A stretch of DNA of 64,000 bases from contig PUFA01000021.1 in assembly GCA_003508835.1 (NCBI GenBank), positions 9,774,501-9,838,500 of the forward strand. Direction: 5' to 3'. The DNA is from Eonycteris spelaea (Eukaryota > Chordata > Mammalia > Chiroptera > Pteropodidae). Position 1 is the stretch's first letter, and each line of letters starts with the position of its first letter. The translations under genes and the position numbers were made by a program. The notes below the pieces were generated by a model that worked only from the letters and a program-made list of their open reading frames with translations, did no database searches and was not told where the DNA came from. Of the stretch, positions 32,816 through 48,875 are shown piece by piece.

Positions 32816-35667
32816 GGCAGTGTCGGTTTATATATATATAATAGATAGATGATGGACACACATACAGACACACTTTTTTTTCCTGATAAAGCAGCATTTT
32901 TTTCCAAAGTAGAAACGTGGTAGTTCATTTAGCAGTTGAGTTGAAAAGGTTTGTGCATTTTCCGTCTGAATCCCATCTCCACAGTCAGGAGGAGCTCCAT
33001 GGAACACCTATAGCTCCAGTGGGTGAGGTGTGGATAATACAATAGAGAGGTGCTTGGCACCCAGCAGGCTATGGCAAATGTTTCTCAACTCACTTAGGGG
33101 CCAGGATATATTCATTTTCTATGAAAGAACTAATTACTCAACTGGTGGACTGGGGAATGGAGGAAAGAGGTGGTTGAGAATATGCTCATTAAAGGAATTT
33201 GAAAATTAATTGCTTGAAAGGTGTTATTGTACACAGCCCTATTCTGGAATAGTTTAACTTTATTTTTTAGGCATGACCACTGATCATCTGGGGAAATAAG
33301 ACCAACTAAGTATCATTATGATTTTTTAGTGTTTAAAGGAATCGAAATGTGGAAATGAATGAGCAACTCATTGATGCACCTCCCCACTCCTACTCTCAAT
33401 TTTAATTCAAATGTAATGGAACCTAACATTTTCCTAGGCAGGTAGCTTGAACATTTGACTAGGCAGATGGAAACAGTCTTATTTTCAACAAAGTGTTGTC
33501 AAATACAATTTTAGTGACTTGAGGGTTGTGGAGGGTGAACAGGCTGCCAGGGACCTCAGATGAGCCTCCTTTAAAAGAAGAAAGGCAAGGGGCGAGCAAT
33601 GTGGTGGTCCCTAACTGTGGAGGGTGAACACAGTCTGGTTCCCGAAAGAGAGACTCCTGGAGAGCAACTCTGTGAACATCACTCTCGAACTGAGGTTTAT
33701 CAGTGAAGACACTAGATACAGCTTCTAGGTTTGCGTAGCCTGTCTTTCTCTGAATGCATTTTCTATATTTATATTAGCCTTTTCATTTTTAGAGCAAAAA
33801 TTCTAATGCATCCCCAAATGTGCTTGTTCTAGCTTTTTGTAGTTAGTGTATTTTTCAGGAAGCGCCACCAGATCTGATTTCTCAAACTGTCCATTCTTTA
33901 TCTCCTATCGGGAGATTATTGCAGAGTCTGGGTCATCGGCATGGCAATTTGGGGGCAATCTTCCCTTCTCAGAATGGCGCCAAATCTCAAATTGAGAGGT
34001 ACTGAGTGAGGGGAAGAAAGCATTTTCAACAGCAAAATGAGCTAGGATTAATTTTTTTTTTTTTTTAAAGAGAGAGCTGGACACCTAAATTGAAGTGAAA
34101 TTGTCACTTATTGAAGCAGAACCAAATGGCACACACTTCTGCTAGAATCAGCCTGAGAGCTGGAAGAACAGAAAAAAGCAGAGAAAGAAGCTTAAAGGAG
34201 AGGGCAGAAATAGAATAAAATAAAGGAATACAAAATGAAATAAAATAGGGAAGCATAGCTGGGCAGAAACGTACAGGAGTGGTGACTGACCCACAGTAGA
34301 AACGGTAATTTACCCAGCTCTCAGTGAATGGCAGGCTGTGATAGTGGAGAAGGGTGGTTGAGTCTGAGTGGAAGAAAATTTGAGCCATTTTGTTGTGTAG
34401 AATCTCAACATCCTACATGTGTTGGCCCGTCAGGAGCTGATTATATTACAGTATGATAAAATAGTTCCTCATAATCCTGATCTTTAACTATTAGGAAAAA
34501 TTTGCACTGTGCTTGTATATTTTACTAATGAAGGAAATAAAGTTTCTAAGACATGAAATGTTTACAGGTTAAGGTTTGAGCGACAGGATTATATTCAGCA
34601 ATCTGTGAAAGTGTTACAGAGAGCCATCGAGTTCTCAAAGTGTCAGAAAATTGATGTGGAAATGATGCTGTGCCTTATTATTGAGATAAAAAGATTGGAA
34701 ATTAAATTTCAAAAAGAAATTATTGCCTTGAAATTATCAATGCAATGGGGGCAATTTGTGAGACATAAAACATTGAAGAATGAAGGGAATAAATATAAGG
34801 ATTACCTAAGATACACACATACACAGATGCTCATACACAGACAATTGATCAATGCTCTCTCGTTTCATTTCATTCTTCCCCCCTCCTTTGCCTTTTTACA
34901 GAAAGGGCTGTTTTTGTTACTCTTCCTGTTTCAGGATTTCTCAGTATGACATTTACCCAGAAAGTGGACGTGCTAGTAGGAGAAAAAAGTCAGTTTTCGC
35001 AATGAAAATTGTTAGCAGATTGTGGGTTCCAAGAAAGCCATTTTATCTGCTACACATCACCATGTGACTAGTGTTGCTTCCTCCCTGCCCCCTCCCCACC
35101 CCCATTTCCAGACGGCTTTAAGCACACATTTGCAGGGCTCTCTGTGCTCATGTATTATTGACAAGCAATCCCTTTCTCTGCTCCCAGGGGCACTGCATGA
35201 ATCCTGCAGCGAGCTAGCACTTTAGCAAGGGGAGGTCAGTGAGAAAGAGTCCGTTATTTCATCATCCCAGCCAGCAGAATGACCACCTACCTCCCTACCT
35301 GTTGTTTACTAATGAAATGGGCACCGACAAATCTCATTGGTACAGAAACCCAAGATCTGGAGTTTAACACCCCTCGTTTCTGGTCCCCTTGGAAGGAAAA
35401 ATTGCTTAGCCTCAGGAGGTGGTTTTGAAAGAGCAGGAAGGGAGAGCCTGAGGGATCAAGGCCATTGCAATGGGACTGGATGGGGATCACCTAGGAGACC
35501 CTTGGAATGCATTGTCTTCTCATTTTTAAAATACAGGTTTCTAAGGGCCATGTTGGGGATGCCCCAAATGTTAAAGGGACAGGTAAACATTTAGACAGGA
35601 GACAGATTATGTCAGAGAATTATAATTCCTTGAGCTTGGATTGAGCTCTCTGAAATATGTTTATTCA
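32814..35667. other. Unassigned AT-rich stretch
   Basis: No gene was recognised. A T13 run lies near 34051. The 14-base phrase GTGGAGGGTGAACA occurs twice, at 33528 and 33617. Open frames at 34104-34388 (minus) and 34605-34949 (plus) have no domains. No nameable transposon was seen. Confidence 0.4.
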
Positions 35668-35678
35668 TGTGTGTGTGC

Positions 35679-35729
<51 letters not shown>

Positions 35730-35738
35730 GGAGTGGGG

Positions 35739-35803
<65 letters not shown>
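35668..35803. repeat. Compound (GT)n(GA)n microsatellite
   Basis: A GT run (35668-35699) passes into an imperfect GA run of about 100 bases containing a GGGGGG interruption. The serine/leucine frame on the minus strand is a product of this repeat. Confidence 0.97.
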
Positions 35804-35808
<5 letters not shown>

Positions 35809-37159
35809 GAAAGTTTTTGCAAGTGAGTCTTAGGGCAGGAGAATAATAGGTAATCTCACTGCTGCCAGATGCTGACTGGGCTGTCGGCACTGAAGAATTT
35901 GGGAACATTTTGTAGGCTAATATATATTTTTAACTTCAATAGTTCTGAGAGAATGTCTTTGCAAATTTTGAAAATAAGTTGAGAAGCAGCAAAGTAATAT
36001 TTTGTCTTTTTTTTTTTTTTTTTGCCCCAGAGAATTAAAATGAGCCAGATTTAAGGCTGGTTTTGAAAACGCTTTCTTACTTCGTCTTAGGGATTGCCCT
36101 AGATCTTTGGATGTGGGTGAGAGGGATAGATAAAGGGAGTAAGGAAACATAGACATAGTCAGAAACAGACAGAGTGACAAAGAGAAAGAGGGACAGAGAG
36201 ACTGACAGAGACAACCGGAAAGACAAAGAGATGGAGGTTTATGTTTTTTATTAACACATGATTATGCTTTAGTGTGTTTTAAACATCAGAATATGTAGGA
36301 AGATGATTATCTCTTTGTTAATGTTTTGTAGTTCTGCATAATTTGGTTAGAGACTAGAGTCCGTGCAGTGTCCATGTATCTGGATGAGCTTTGACATCTC
36401 ATGTACCCACAGGGTCTCTGTGATCACTATTTGTAAGTGTACATGTGTACTAGAAGACTGTAGTAGTTGGGTAGGTGTTGTTTGTATATTAGATTGAATT
36501 CTTAACTGTGTTGTTCAAGGTTTCTACAGCTTTCTAATTATTTGTCCCTTTCATTTACCTAGAGTCTTTTGAGTCAGGGCCTCCTGCTGCCATGGGTCAT
36601 AGAGAGAGTTGGGCTCCATGCTGCAGGTGTTGAGAACCATGGGGTGGAGGAGGCTAAGGTGAAGCAGCTCAGAGGACAATGCTGTCAGGAGGAGATTTTG
36701 ACGGACTGGAACAAGTGGAGGTGGAAGGCAGACAGGCAGTCAGAAATGGCTTTCAACGAATCAACACCACAATCAAGAAGGTGGGGGCAGATTCTTTCAA
36801 GGCCACTTCAGGACAAATCTCCAATTCCATTTTTTGAGTTAGAAGTAGAGAAACTGTGCTATCTTCTCCTTGGGGTAAGGTGGGTGCTCAGCTTAGCAGA
36901 CCTGCCCTGGTTTAATCATTACTTTCTAGACCACTCAAGACCTGCCATAATTGTTGGAAAAGAACCCAAATGTCACTGTGCTACTAGTTTTCTGACTCTC
37001 TGTTGTAGAGCCCTGGGGCGTGCTTGGAGAGAGAAGGGAGAGGCTAAATCTTTACTACAGCTGTTATAGTTTAGATTTTCTATGTTAGGATTTCTAGTAA
37101 GATTTCCTTTGTGAAAAAAAAAAGGGGGAGATTGTCCATTAACAAAAGGTCTGAAATAT
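35804..37159. other. Unassigned stretch with a 166-codon open frame
   Basis: The frame at 36569-37069 on the plus strand is the longest in the window. It lacks an ATG start (it opens at TTG), shows no recognisable domain, and sits in sequence of unclear origin. Just after it, at 37114-37128, there is an A10G5 run that resembles a retroviral polypurine tract, but no LTR start follows before a MIR begins. A weak antisense L1-like phrase is at about 36500-36550. I do not call a gene. Confidence 0.4.
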
Positions 37160-37265
37160 TACTCATCTAATCTCTTCTCATTTTACAAATGAAGAAACTG
37201 AGACCCTGAGAGGTTAATTGACTAACCTAGGACCCCACAATTAATGGCACAGATTGGGTTACATC
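37160..37265 (-). mobile_element. MIR SINE relic
   Basis: CATTTTACAAATGAAGAAAC, TGAGACCCTGAGAGGTTAAT and ACCTAGGACCCCACAATTAA are the antisense MIR core. Confidence 0.8.
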
Positions 37266-37989
37266 TCTAACCTTTCAACCATAAGGGGCCTGGTAGCGAT
37301 TTTAAAGAACTTGGATACAGAGAGGACTGTAAATGTTGTATGTACTCGCTCAAATTCTATTTTTGAGTATAAATGCTTACGTGATAGTAATCACCTATAT
37401 ATGTGTATAATATCCATTTAATCAGAGTATAGTAACACATGGTTGGATGAGATTAATAATTTCTTTTTAAAATATTATTATGATCTAATAATTCTAAACA
37501 CCTATTTTGCTGGTTTTCTTCCTGTATGAAACCAGAACCAAGTTCAAATTTTTTGTTTTAAATAATTTCATTGGAAATTAAAATTTTAACCTCGTGGTGA
37601 GTCTCTTCACATTTTTCAGAAAACCCCTTCGGAAATGAGTAATTGTGTTTGTTGAGTTTTAAAGTGTTCAGAAATACCTACTATCTTCCATTTCCTCTCT
37701 ACCTTTCAGTTGAAAGCCTAGCCTCATTTGATTATCCTCCATTCAACTTAAACACGATCCATCACCACTGTGTAGTAGCAATAGCATTTATTTTAATGAG
37801 GGTAAAATGCAATAACCATCTAGGGGTGAAGAATAACACCTAAAGGTATCAGCAAACCAATAGAGAGCTATCGTAGGAAAAATTTAAACTTGGAGCTATT
37901 GCTGTTTTCCAGTTCCTCTATATTTTATGGAAATATATTTGGTTCTCAATATTTTATGGAAAGTCCTAAAGGCATGAATTAGCTACCAT
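37266..37989. other. Unassigned AT-rich stretch
   Basis: The phrase ATATTTTATGGAAA occurs twice within about 45 bases (near 37920 and 37949). No gene. Confidence 0.4.
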
Positions 37990-38300
37990 CTTTCCAACAT
38001 TGTCTTAGATGTTGCAGTTACAAGGATGAACAAAACATGCTCCCTGCCCTGGGTAGTGCGTGTCAGAGTCACACAAAGCATGCTCTGGGAACCAGGAGGA
38101 AGAGCAAATATACTAGATCACGCAGCTGGGCCGTGAAAAAGCTTTTAACACAGATAAATCCTTACGGACCAGTTTTGAGGGTCTGAGCAGGAGTCAACTA
38201 AAGAAAGAAAAGGAAGGCAAAAAGCACACCACATCTGAAGCTTGAAGCCACATGAAAACGCAAGTCTTTCAGAGTGTCTGGAAAGACGGAGTCCTGTCTG
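37990..38300 (-). mobile_element. Probable L2 LINE relic
   Basis: Begins with antisense L2-tail-like text (TTAGATGTTGCAGTTACAAG, GATGAACAAAACATGCTCC, CTGCCCTGGGTAG). Further in, the match decays quickly, so the right boundary is arbitrary. Confidence 0.5.
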
Positions 38301-42264
<3,964 letters not shown>

Positions 42265-42475
42265 ATTGTTATTATTATTAATCTCTAGTAAGCATTTGCT
42301 GTTTTCTATGTATTCTACCATTAATTTTCAGAAAAATTCAAGGATTTAGGCACTATTCTTACCCCTATTTTATAGGTGAGACTGTCAAAGTGAAAGGAGG
42401 TCAAGTTGCTTGTATTGGATCGACCCTACACAGCTAGGACATGATTTGGATGTCATCTAGAGAGCCTGGACATGT
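42265..42475 (-). mobile_element. MIR SINE relic
   Basis: ACCATTAATTTTCAGAAAAA, then GGCACTATTCTTACCCC, TATTTTATAGGTGAGACTG and CACAGCTAGGACATGATTTG follow the antisense MIR order. Confidence 0.7.
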
Positions 42476-42566
42476 AACCATAATTCATAGAATTTATGAG
42501 GCAAAGAGAATTCTCTCCTCGGTTTTGCTCACAGCAGTGTGAAGATCAGAAGTTTGTGATTTGCCC

Positions 42567-42604
42567 AAGAGTATGTGTCAGAATTAAGAGTATGTGTCAG
42601 AAAT
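42567..42604. repeat. Tandem duplication of a 19-base unit
   Basis: AAGAGTATGTGTCAGAATT (42567-42585) is followed immediately by the same unit with changes only at its end. This is a small, recent-looking tandem duplication. Confidence 0.85.
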
Positions 42605-42789
42605 AATTCAGGTCTCCTGAAGCTTAGTTTGGTGCATTTCCAGCATGCCAGCATGCATGTCCTCCATGGGAAGTCAGTAAAGAGAACAGTAAGGGTTGGA
42701 CTGGGTTCAGGGCCTGGGCAACAATGGAGGGCTGTACATTCTGGAAGGAAGTAAGTATGCATAGCTCACGCTTAAGGAATGGGGCATTA

Positions 42790-43240
42790 TTCTCTACCTT
42801 CTTGAGGGCAGATGATCTACATGAACTACTTGGAATTCTGCATGAGAGATTTCCCTGTTTTCCATTACACATTTATTTAATCATTTATTTATATTACAAT
42901 GGACTCATGGGTATTTATTTTATACATTGCCTTAAATCCAATAGATTGTAACTATTATCTTGTTAAAATTGTTCAAGTTTTGGCCATTGGGGAGCTTATT
43001 CAGTTGTCTCCTGTGTCCTTTTGATGTGTCCATCATTGTGGGCTTTTTGTTTGCTGGTTCGTTTGTTTGTTTATTTGAGCTCTTTCTTACTTTCTGGCAC
43101 TATAAGATGCTCCAGGCTCATCTTGCATAATTCCTGCATCAGTCACTGAATCAGCCATTTCTCCAAGAAGTCCTTGTTCCTTTTATTGGAGAATAGTGTT
43201 AGAAACCTAAATCTAGGTGGAGTGAATCACATTTTAAATA
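42790..43240 (-). mobile_element. Old L1 (L1M) 3' UTR relic
   Basis: CTTCTTGAGGGCAGATGATC, then GAACTACTTGGAATTCTGCA, TGGACTCATGGGTATTTAT, TTTTGGCCATTGGGGAGC, TTTCTGGCACTATAAGATGC and CCATTTCTCCAAGAAGTCC follow the antisense L1M 3' UTR. This section follows on from the part of the consensus present at 30775-31460. Confidence 0.82.
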
Positions 43241-43509
43241 ATATAAATAGTAGCTAATACTTAGAAGTCAAGATAGCGACTTGGAAGGTGGAGAGTGAGT
43301 GTAGGAGTTCCCAAGGGATTTTCAGGGTATCTGATCTTTTTCTTGAATTTAGTGCTGGTTGCATGGGCTTTTTCATTTTGTGAAAATTCATTAAGCTCTG
43401 TGTGTACAACATGCACTTTTTTTTCTGTTTTCATGTTATATTTCAATAAACCTTATTAAAAATAGAGAAAAAAAAGAACAAAAACATAACTAACACTTAC
43501 TGAGTATCA

Positions 43510-43720
43510 ACTAGACAGGTCCTAGAGTTCAGATCCCAGGGTTCAAATAACTTATCAGCATTATAACCTTCAGCTAACCACTTAACTTCTTCATCCCTTA
43601 CTTTTCTTCATTTATTAAATAGAGGCAGGGTTATTATCTGCCACAGATAGCTGTCATGCAGATTAAATGTGTACAGATAAGTCTACACACACTTAGTGCT
43701 CACAACAGTCATACGTACAC
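43510..43720 (+). mobile_element. MIR SINE relic next to Tigger
   Basis: GGGTTCAAATAACTTATCAG, ACCACTTAACTTCTTCATCC, CTTCATTTATTAAATAGAGG and CATGCAGATTAAATGTGTAC give the sense MIR order. The part from 43561 is shared with the inverted copy at 63285-63431. Confidence 0.75.
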
Positions 43721-44072
43721 ACATATACACGTACATCTAAATGTATGTGTACATATACATATTTAGTCAGTCTTCATTATTTGCAGATTCTGTGTGTGTG
43801 AATTTGCCTCCTTGTTAAAATGTACTTGTAACCCCCAAACCGATACTTATGGCTCTTCTGTGTCATTTGCAGATGTGACAGGTGGCAAAACATTTGAAGG
43901 CCGACGCCCATGTTCTCAGTCAGCCCTGCCTTCTCATTTCAGTTTTCATAATGTAAATAAGTCTTTTTTAAAACAAAACAAAACAAAACAAAACATTTAA
44001 TGCCACGCTTTTCACCTTTTTGTGCTTTCTGTTGGTGATTTTGCTGTTTAAAATGGCCCACAAGAGCAGTGC
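43561..44072 (+). repeat. Inverted duplication, copy 1
   Basis: This block contains the end of a MIR, the unique junction text TCTACACACACTTAGTGCTC followed by ACAACAGTCATACGTACAC, and the first about 300 bases of a Tigger element. It matches the reverse complement of 62963-63431 throughout, including the junction. That makes it a duplicated segment rather than two independent insertions. Copy 1 has an extra (AAAAC)n expansion at about 43970-43995. Homology stops at about 44072, inside the Tigger, where copy 2 is truncated. Confidence 0.85.
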
Positions 44073-44420
44073 TCAAGCACTTCCTGTCTGGTGTTGCTAA
44101 GTGCAAGACAGTGATGTGCCTTAAGGAGAAAAGCCGTGAGTTAGATAAGCTTCGCTTAGTCCTAAGTTAGTTTTAGAGCCTGAGTTAGTTACAGTGCCAT
44201 CAGCTCTGAGTGTAATGTTAGTGAATCAACAACATGTATTAAATAAGATGCCTTTAAACAGAAACCGGTTTGTGTATTGATCAGTCAATAAAAGTGTTGT
44301 GACCAGATGCTTGCAGGAGACTAACCCTTTCCCTAGGAGCAAAGGTTTATTATTTACTAATTTAGTGTTTGTGGTGATTTTGTAGAATATCAGAACTGTG
44401 AATAAAGAGAATCAATTGTA
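43764..44420 (+). mobile_element. Tigger-type (TcMar) non-autonomous element
   Basis: The ends are inverted repeats: AGTCAGTCTTCATTATTTGC at the left and, read in reverse, AATTGATTCTCTTTATTCAC at the right, with TA next to each end, as expected for the pogo/Tigger group. Inside, the section from about 44050 (AAATGGCCCACAAGAGCAG) through AGATAAGCTTCGCTTAGTCC and GTGAATCAACAACATGTATT corresponds to the start of the Tigger transposase with its CENP-B-like DNA-binding region. It is broken by stops and frame changes. Confidence 0.8.
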
Positions 44421-44535
44421 TATATGTATGTATATGTATATATCTAGAGAGAAAGATATATAGATATATGCATGTATCTAGATAGATACACATAGATATC
44501 AATGTATGTCTATCTATACAGATATAGGTACATAA
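44417..44535. repeat. TA/ATCT-rich low-complexity tract
   Basis: Imperfect TATG, TATA, GATA and ATCT repeats directly after the right end of the Tigger element. Confidence 0.9.
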
Positions 44536-46699
44536 CGATATGAGAATAATGCCTATCAGTGTGATAAACATTCCATAAATGCGTTAGGTATTCTTTTATC
44601 TAGATATCTGGCTAGAATTGCTCTCCAACCCATAATCACTCCTGGGAAAGATGATAATAAACTTTTTGGCTCTAAGTAACATTTCTCCAATGTATGGAAG
44701 GAATAATGACAAACAAAGCATTGCAGTATAAGTTAAAAGATCTCAGTTTACCACTTTATGCACATTATCTAGCATAAAGTTCCTAGTACCTAGAAAACAC
44801 TCAATATTTTTTGAACTACCTAAAAATCTAAAGAAAAAAATGGGAGTGTGATGAAGGAAGAGTGAAGTCCAAAATTAAGTCATTCTATTAGACTGAAATA
44901 GACAAGTAAACAAATGAGGACGGGGTAAGGAAGTTTTGTATTACTTGCCCTTATCCTGAAACTTAATATTCTGTAAGTAGGTGTTTTGAGCTTTACATTA
45001 ACAATGAGAACCCTATCTAATGTAGGAAAGGAACACATGTTCTAGCTTTCAAGTCAGTTTGTGTGATATTCTTATTTCTTTTCTAGGTTAAGGAAGCAAA
45101 TCTGTTCTGATGCAATGCCAAACGAATACATGATCTGATTGTTCCAGTTTTCCTGTGCCAAAAAAAGCAAAAACAGGCTTTCCACTGTTCATTATGGAAT
45201 ATCGAACGTATTTGGTGTTAAAGTGCCTTAGGAACAAGCCGCTATTCAGAGCTTTCTAGGCAATTTGAATCAGGTTGCTGATCTTAGAAGACCGAAGAAC
45301 TTGGAGAACACATATACTCTGAATTACTTAAAAACAAAACAACACAAAACAAAGCACAATATTCAAGGCAATATGAGCTATGCTCAGAGAAATGCAGACC
45401 CAAATAATATGAGGGTGGATTTTAATGGAAGGGCAAAATATCATGAGCATTTGCAAGACAGGACAAGAATGAGCCCAGCTTATCTCAATAAAATATGAGC
45501 AGTTTGGGGGCATTCTATAAGGCAAGATCATTTCTTGGAATCTAGGTGAGACTCAGAATAACCCACTGGATATCAAAGCCAAAGATAAGTCTCTTCTAGG
45601 ATTGTGCCAAAATAAGGAATTCCTCTGGACAATCTATCTGGACCATCAAACCGTACCACCTAGCTGTCTGGTTGTTGGGTAAAAGATTCGGAAGAAAGAA
45701 TCAGGGACTCTGCTCCAAAATATATGAGGGTAGGAGGTACTAGAGAAAACTTGTTTCAGTTAAATTGCATCTCATACATGAACTGACTCAGCTATTTCTA
45801 AAGCCCCCTTTCATCCCTAAAATACAATAATTGTGTAAAAGTAATATGATATTCTCATTTCATAACAAGAATAATTTCCTCAGCCAAAAAATTTAAAAAG
45901 TACTACCAGTATGCCTACAAGACAGGTACTTGGGAGCACATAGTAAATATAGTAGGCTCGTTGTTCAAGTTAAATGTGTATAATTATCTGATATCTCTTT
46001 ATGTTCCCATAAAATACCTTTTTCTCTGTATTCATTGCTGCTAAGATTTTTGTTTTGCTTTTAATCTCTTCGCCAACCATCAGTAACTGGTAAAAAAAAA
46101 AAATGGAATCACTTAGATTTGGCCTTCATATAACCCTATTACCCTGTCTGCAAATTGCCCTGAGACAAGACAGATGGACAGCCAGCTGCAGCCACACAGG
46201 ACCAGGGTCCCCAGGGATCCGCATACAAAGCAGCCAGCCCTTCTTGGACCCGAAGCTGGCTCCTTGTGCCTCTGAACACCCCAGCGTGGTTCTCTCTGGG
46301 TCAGCGCCACTCACAACCACTGGCAAAGCCCCGAATGTTTTGTCTCAAACCAGGAATGTAAACAGGAGCTGATTTTCTGCATCCAGCTAGGAATCCTTTC
46401 ACCATGGTTTGCTTCTAACACGTGCCCTGTTCAGCAGCCACTCTGTGAGGGGAACACCTCAGCAATAACAGAGGGGCGGGGACGCTGCCATGGATGCCTT
46501 CCTACCCTCAGGGAGGTGAGGTACCAAAAAGACTTGGTACAGTGCAACATCCTTTCTGGAGGAAAAGTCCTTTAAGTGAATGAAAGGGACCTCCTTCACA
46601 AATAGGTACCAACAACAAGTATCTTTTTCTTCACAACTCAAGACAATGTATTCTCATTTTACAAATTAAGCAAACGCAGAACTATCTTAATTGCTATTT
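44536..46699. other. Unassigned stretch
   Basis: A weak L2/MIR-tail-like phrase lies near 44760-44815. A GC-richer, repeat-free part (about 46100-46380) has opposed open frames (46103-46372 plus, 46113-46326 minus) without domains. No gene was recognised. Confidence 0.4.
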
Positions 46700-46885
46700 C
46701 AGTGGTTCTCAAAGTGTGGTGGTTCTTGGACCAGAAGCGTCAGTATTCCCTGGGAGCTTGTTAGAAATGTGGATTTTCCAGCTGTACCCAAGACCTACTG
46801 AATGGAGACTGGGCCGGGCCCAGAAATCTGTATTTTGACAAACTCTCAGGTGATTCTACTGCCTGATCAGGACTGAGGACTACTA
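46700..46885 (+). mobile_element. MER5-type hAT element
   Basis: Starts CAGTGGTTCTCAAAGTGTGG and ends with the inverted counterpart (CTGAGGACTACTA). Inside are CTTGTTAGAAATGTGGATTT and GTATTTTGACAAACTCTCAG, the usual MER5 text. The eight bases on each side (TGCTATTT at 46692-46699 and TGTTATGT at 46886-46893) differ at two positions and are its decayed target-site duplication. It is a non-autonomous Charlie relative. Confidence 0.9.
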
Positions 46886-47729
46886 TGTTATGTCTTTTGT
46901 TCATGTTTCTATAATAATATTGATATTTTCAAATTTATGTTGTCAAAATTCTTATTTTCAAATTTATATCTGCAAACTATTCCATCCTACAAGTGATGCC
47001 TGTTATATCTGCTGTGTCATGGGCTTTAAAGCTTCCAAAGGGTAGGTCTCTGGTCCTGGAGCCCACATCTCTGGCTGCAAGTCATAATACATTCCCTAAT
47101 TCTTCTCTTATTTACAGAATTCTTCAGGTTCCATCCAGGTTGATCAGTTGATGGAACTTCACATTTCTTTGGTTTCTAAGATCTGTAAATATATTTTCCC
47201 TTGGTTTCTTAAGACCAGTGTACTTGATGGAATCTCAAGATATTCAAAAATATATATTCTATTAAATAATAAAGGCTTTTTTTCTTCATGTGATTGTGTA
47301 TTCTTTTATAGTGTTAGATGCTTAGGACTTTGATGGATATTTAAAATGAAATCCAGTGAAGTTTTGGATATTTCACTCAGCCTTGCCTGACTTGCTGTCA
47401 CAATTTATGAGATCATTCTGGCAACACATACACACAAGCAAGCTATCATGCACAATTGAAAATTTTCAAGTTCACATGCCGTAGGGGCCTACATTTCTGT
47501 TGTTTCCAAAAGTATGACTTTTGGTTGGAATAGGACAAAAGGAACTGAAACTTCTTTCATTCCTTTGGAGATTTTCTTGGAGAAATGAGTCAATATTAAG
47601 AACAGCAAGTAAGAAAAAGGAAACCGTTAACACTCAAAAAGGATTGTATTGATAAAGACTTCTAAATTGGGGAATGTTTGAAAAGTTATAGTACTTAAAG
47701 AGAAAATTCTAGCATCCATATCCAACTAG
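46886..47729. other. Unassigned AT-rich stretch
   Basis: No gene or nameable repeat. Confidence 0.4.
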
Positions 47730-48375
47730 GCTTTTATTCAACGTTCATCAATCAAATATTTACTGACCCCTACTATGGGTCAGGCATGGTTCCAGGTGAT
47801 TTGAGATATGTGCGTGAATCAGAGGAACAAAGACATAAGATAAATAATAAATATACATTAGTAATGTGGAAGAGACTCAATGTGATGGAAAAAAAGGAAA
47901 TAGTAGAATTGGGTAGGGGGGGGGGGAGAAGGGAGCCACAGCAATTTTAAAGAGTGTGCTCCTGAAAGGTTTCATTGAAACTGGGTAATTTGAGCAAAAA
48001 TTTGAGGGAGGTTAAGAATTTAGCTATGTGATTATCTGAAGTAGAGGCTTCCAGACAGAGGATGATGAGGAGAGCTCTAAGTGGGGTCAACTCAAGTATG
48101 GCAGGGTAGCCATCTATATGGGCTTTGGCTTTTCTCAGGAGGGAACTAGGGAGCCATTCCAGGGTATCGGAGAGAGGAGTGACACAATGAGGTCATCATT
48201 ACATGTTTCGGAGGGTCATGTACTTGAGTAGACATGGGGTGGCAGCTATATGGGATCCATAAAGAGTCTGTGAAGCAGGTAAGGGACAATGACTTGGGCT
48301 CATGTTGCAGCAGTAGAGGTAGTGAGCTGTGATTAGGTGCTAGGCAGCCTTGGAAGGTAGATCCAAGAGCATTGC
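47730..48375 (-). mobile_element. L2 LINE relic
   Basis: Begins with the antisense L2 tail (ATCAAATATTTACTGACCCC, ATGGGTCAGGCATGGTTCC) and follows the antisense consensus: GAAAGGTTTCATTGAAACTG, then GAGGCTTCCAGACAGAGG, GGGAGCCATTCCAGGG, AGAGAGGAGTGACACAATGA and GCAGTAGAGGTAGTGAGC. A G-run interrupts it near 47925. Confidence 0.85.
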
Positions 48376-48509
48376 TGATAGTTGTGTGTTTTGTTTGTAA
48401 GTCAAATTTAGTTGGGCGGGTTTTTTCCAACTCATTTTATTGAAGAAATTTTCAAAATGAAGTCTGAATTTTTAGCTTTTCTAAGGAAAGGTCTAAATTT
48501 CAGCCTGTG

Positions 48510-48875
48510 TGTGCTAGCTTGGTAGGGCTGCCATAAAAAATGCCACAGGCCAAGTGGTCGAAACAATAGGAATTTGTTTCCTCACATTCCTGGATGCTGC
48601 AAGTCTGATATCAAGGTGTTGGCAGTAAACTTCTGTTGAGGCTTCTCTCCTTGGCCACCTTCCCTGTTTTTACACGGTCTTTCTTCTACGTATGTCTTTG
48701 TCCTAATCTTCTCTTTTAAAGACATCAGTCAGATTGGATAAGGACCACTCATATGACCTTAGTTTACCTTAATTACTTTTTAAAAGCCTTATTTCCAAGT
48801 ATAGTCATATTCTGAGGTGCTAAGGATCAGGACTTCCACATATGACTTTTGCGGGACACAATTCAGCCCATAACA
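48510..48875 (+). mobile_element. MaLR (MST/MLT1) solo LTR
   Basis: TGTGCTAGCTTGGTAGGGCT, then GCCATAAAAAATGCCACAGG, AATCTTCTCTTTTAAAGAC, TTCTGAGGTGCTAAGGATCA and GGGACACAATTCAGCCCATA with a final AACA make a nearly complete forward MaLR LTR. No internal region is present. Flanking GTG on both sides is too short to be a secure duplication. Confidence 0.9.

Noticed and set aside
35612..35908. 98-codon minus-strand frame rich in serine and leucine
   Set aside because: It is generated by the GT/GA microsatellite at 35668-35803.
37114..37128. A10G5 run as a retroviral polypurine tract
   Set aside because: No LTR start follows and a MIR begins within about 30 bases, so it is listed only as a question and not as a feature.
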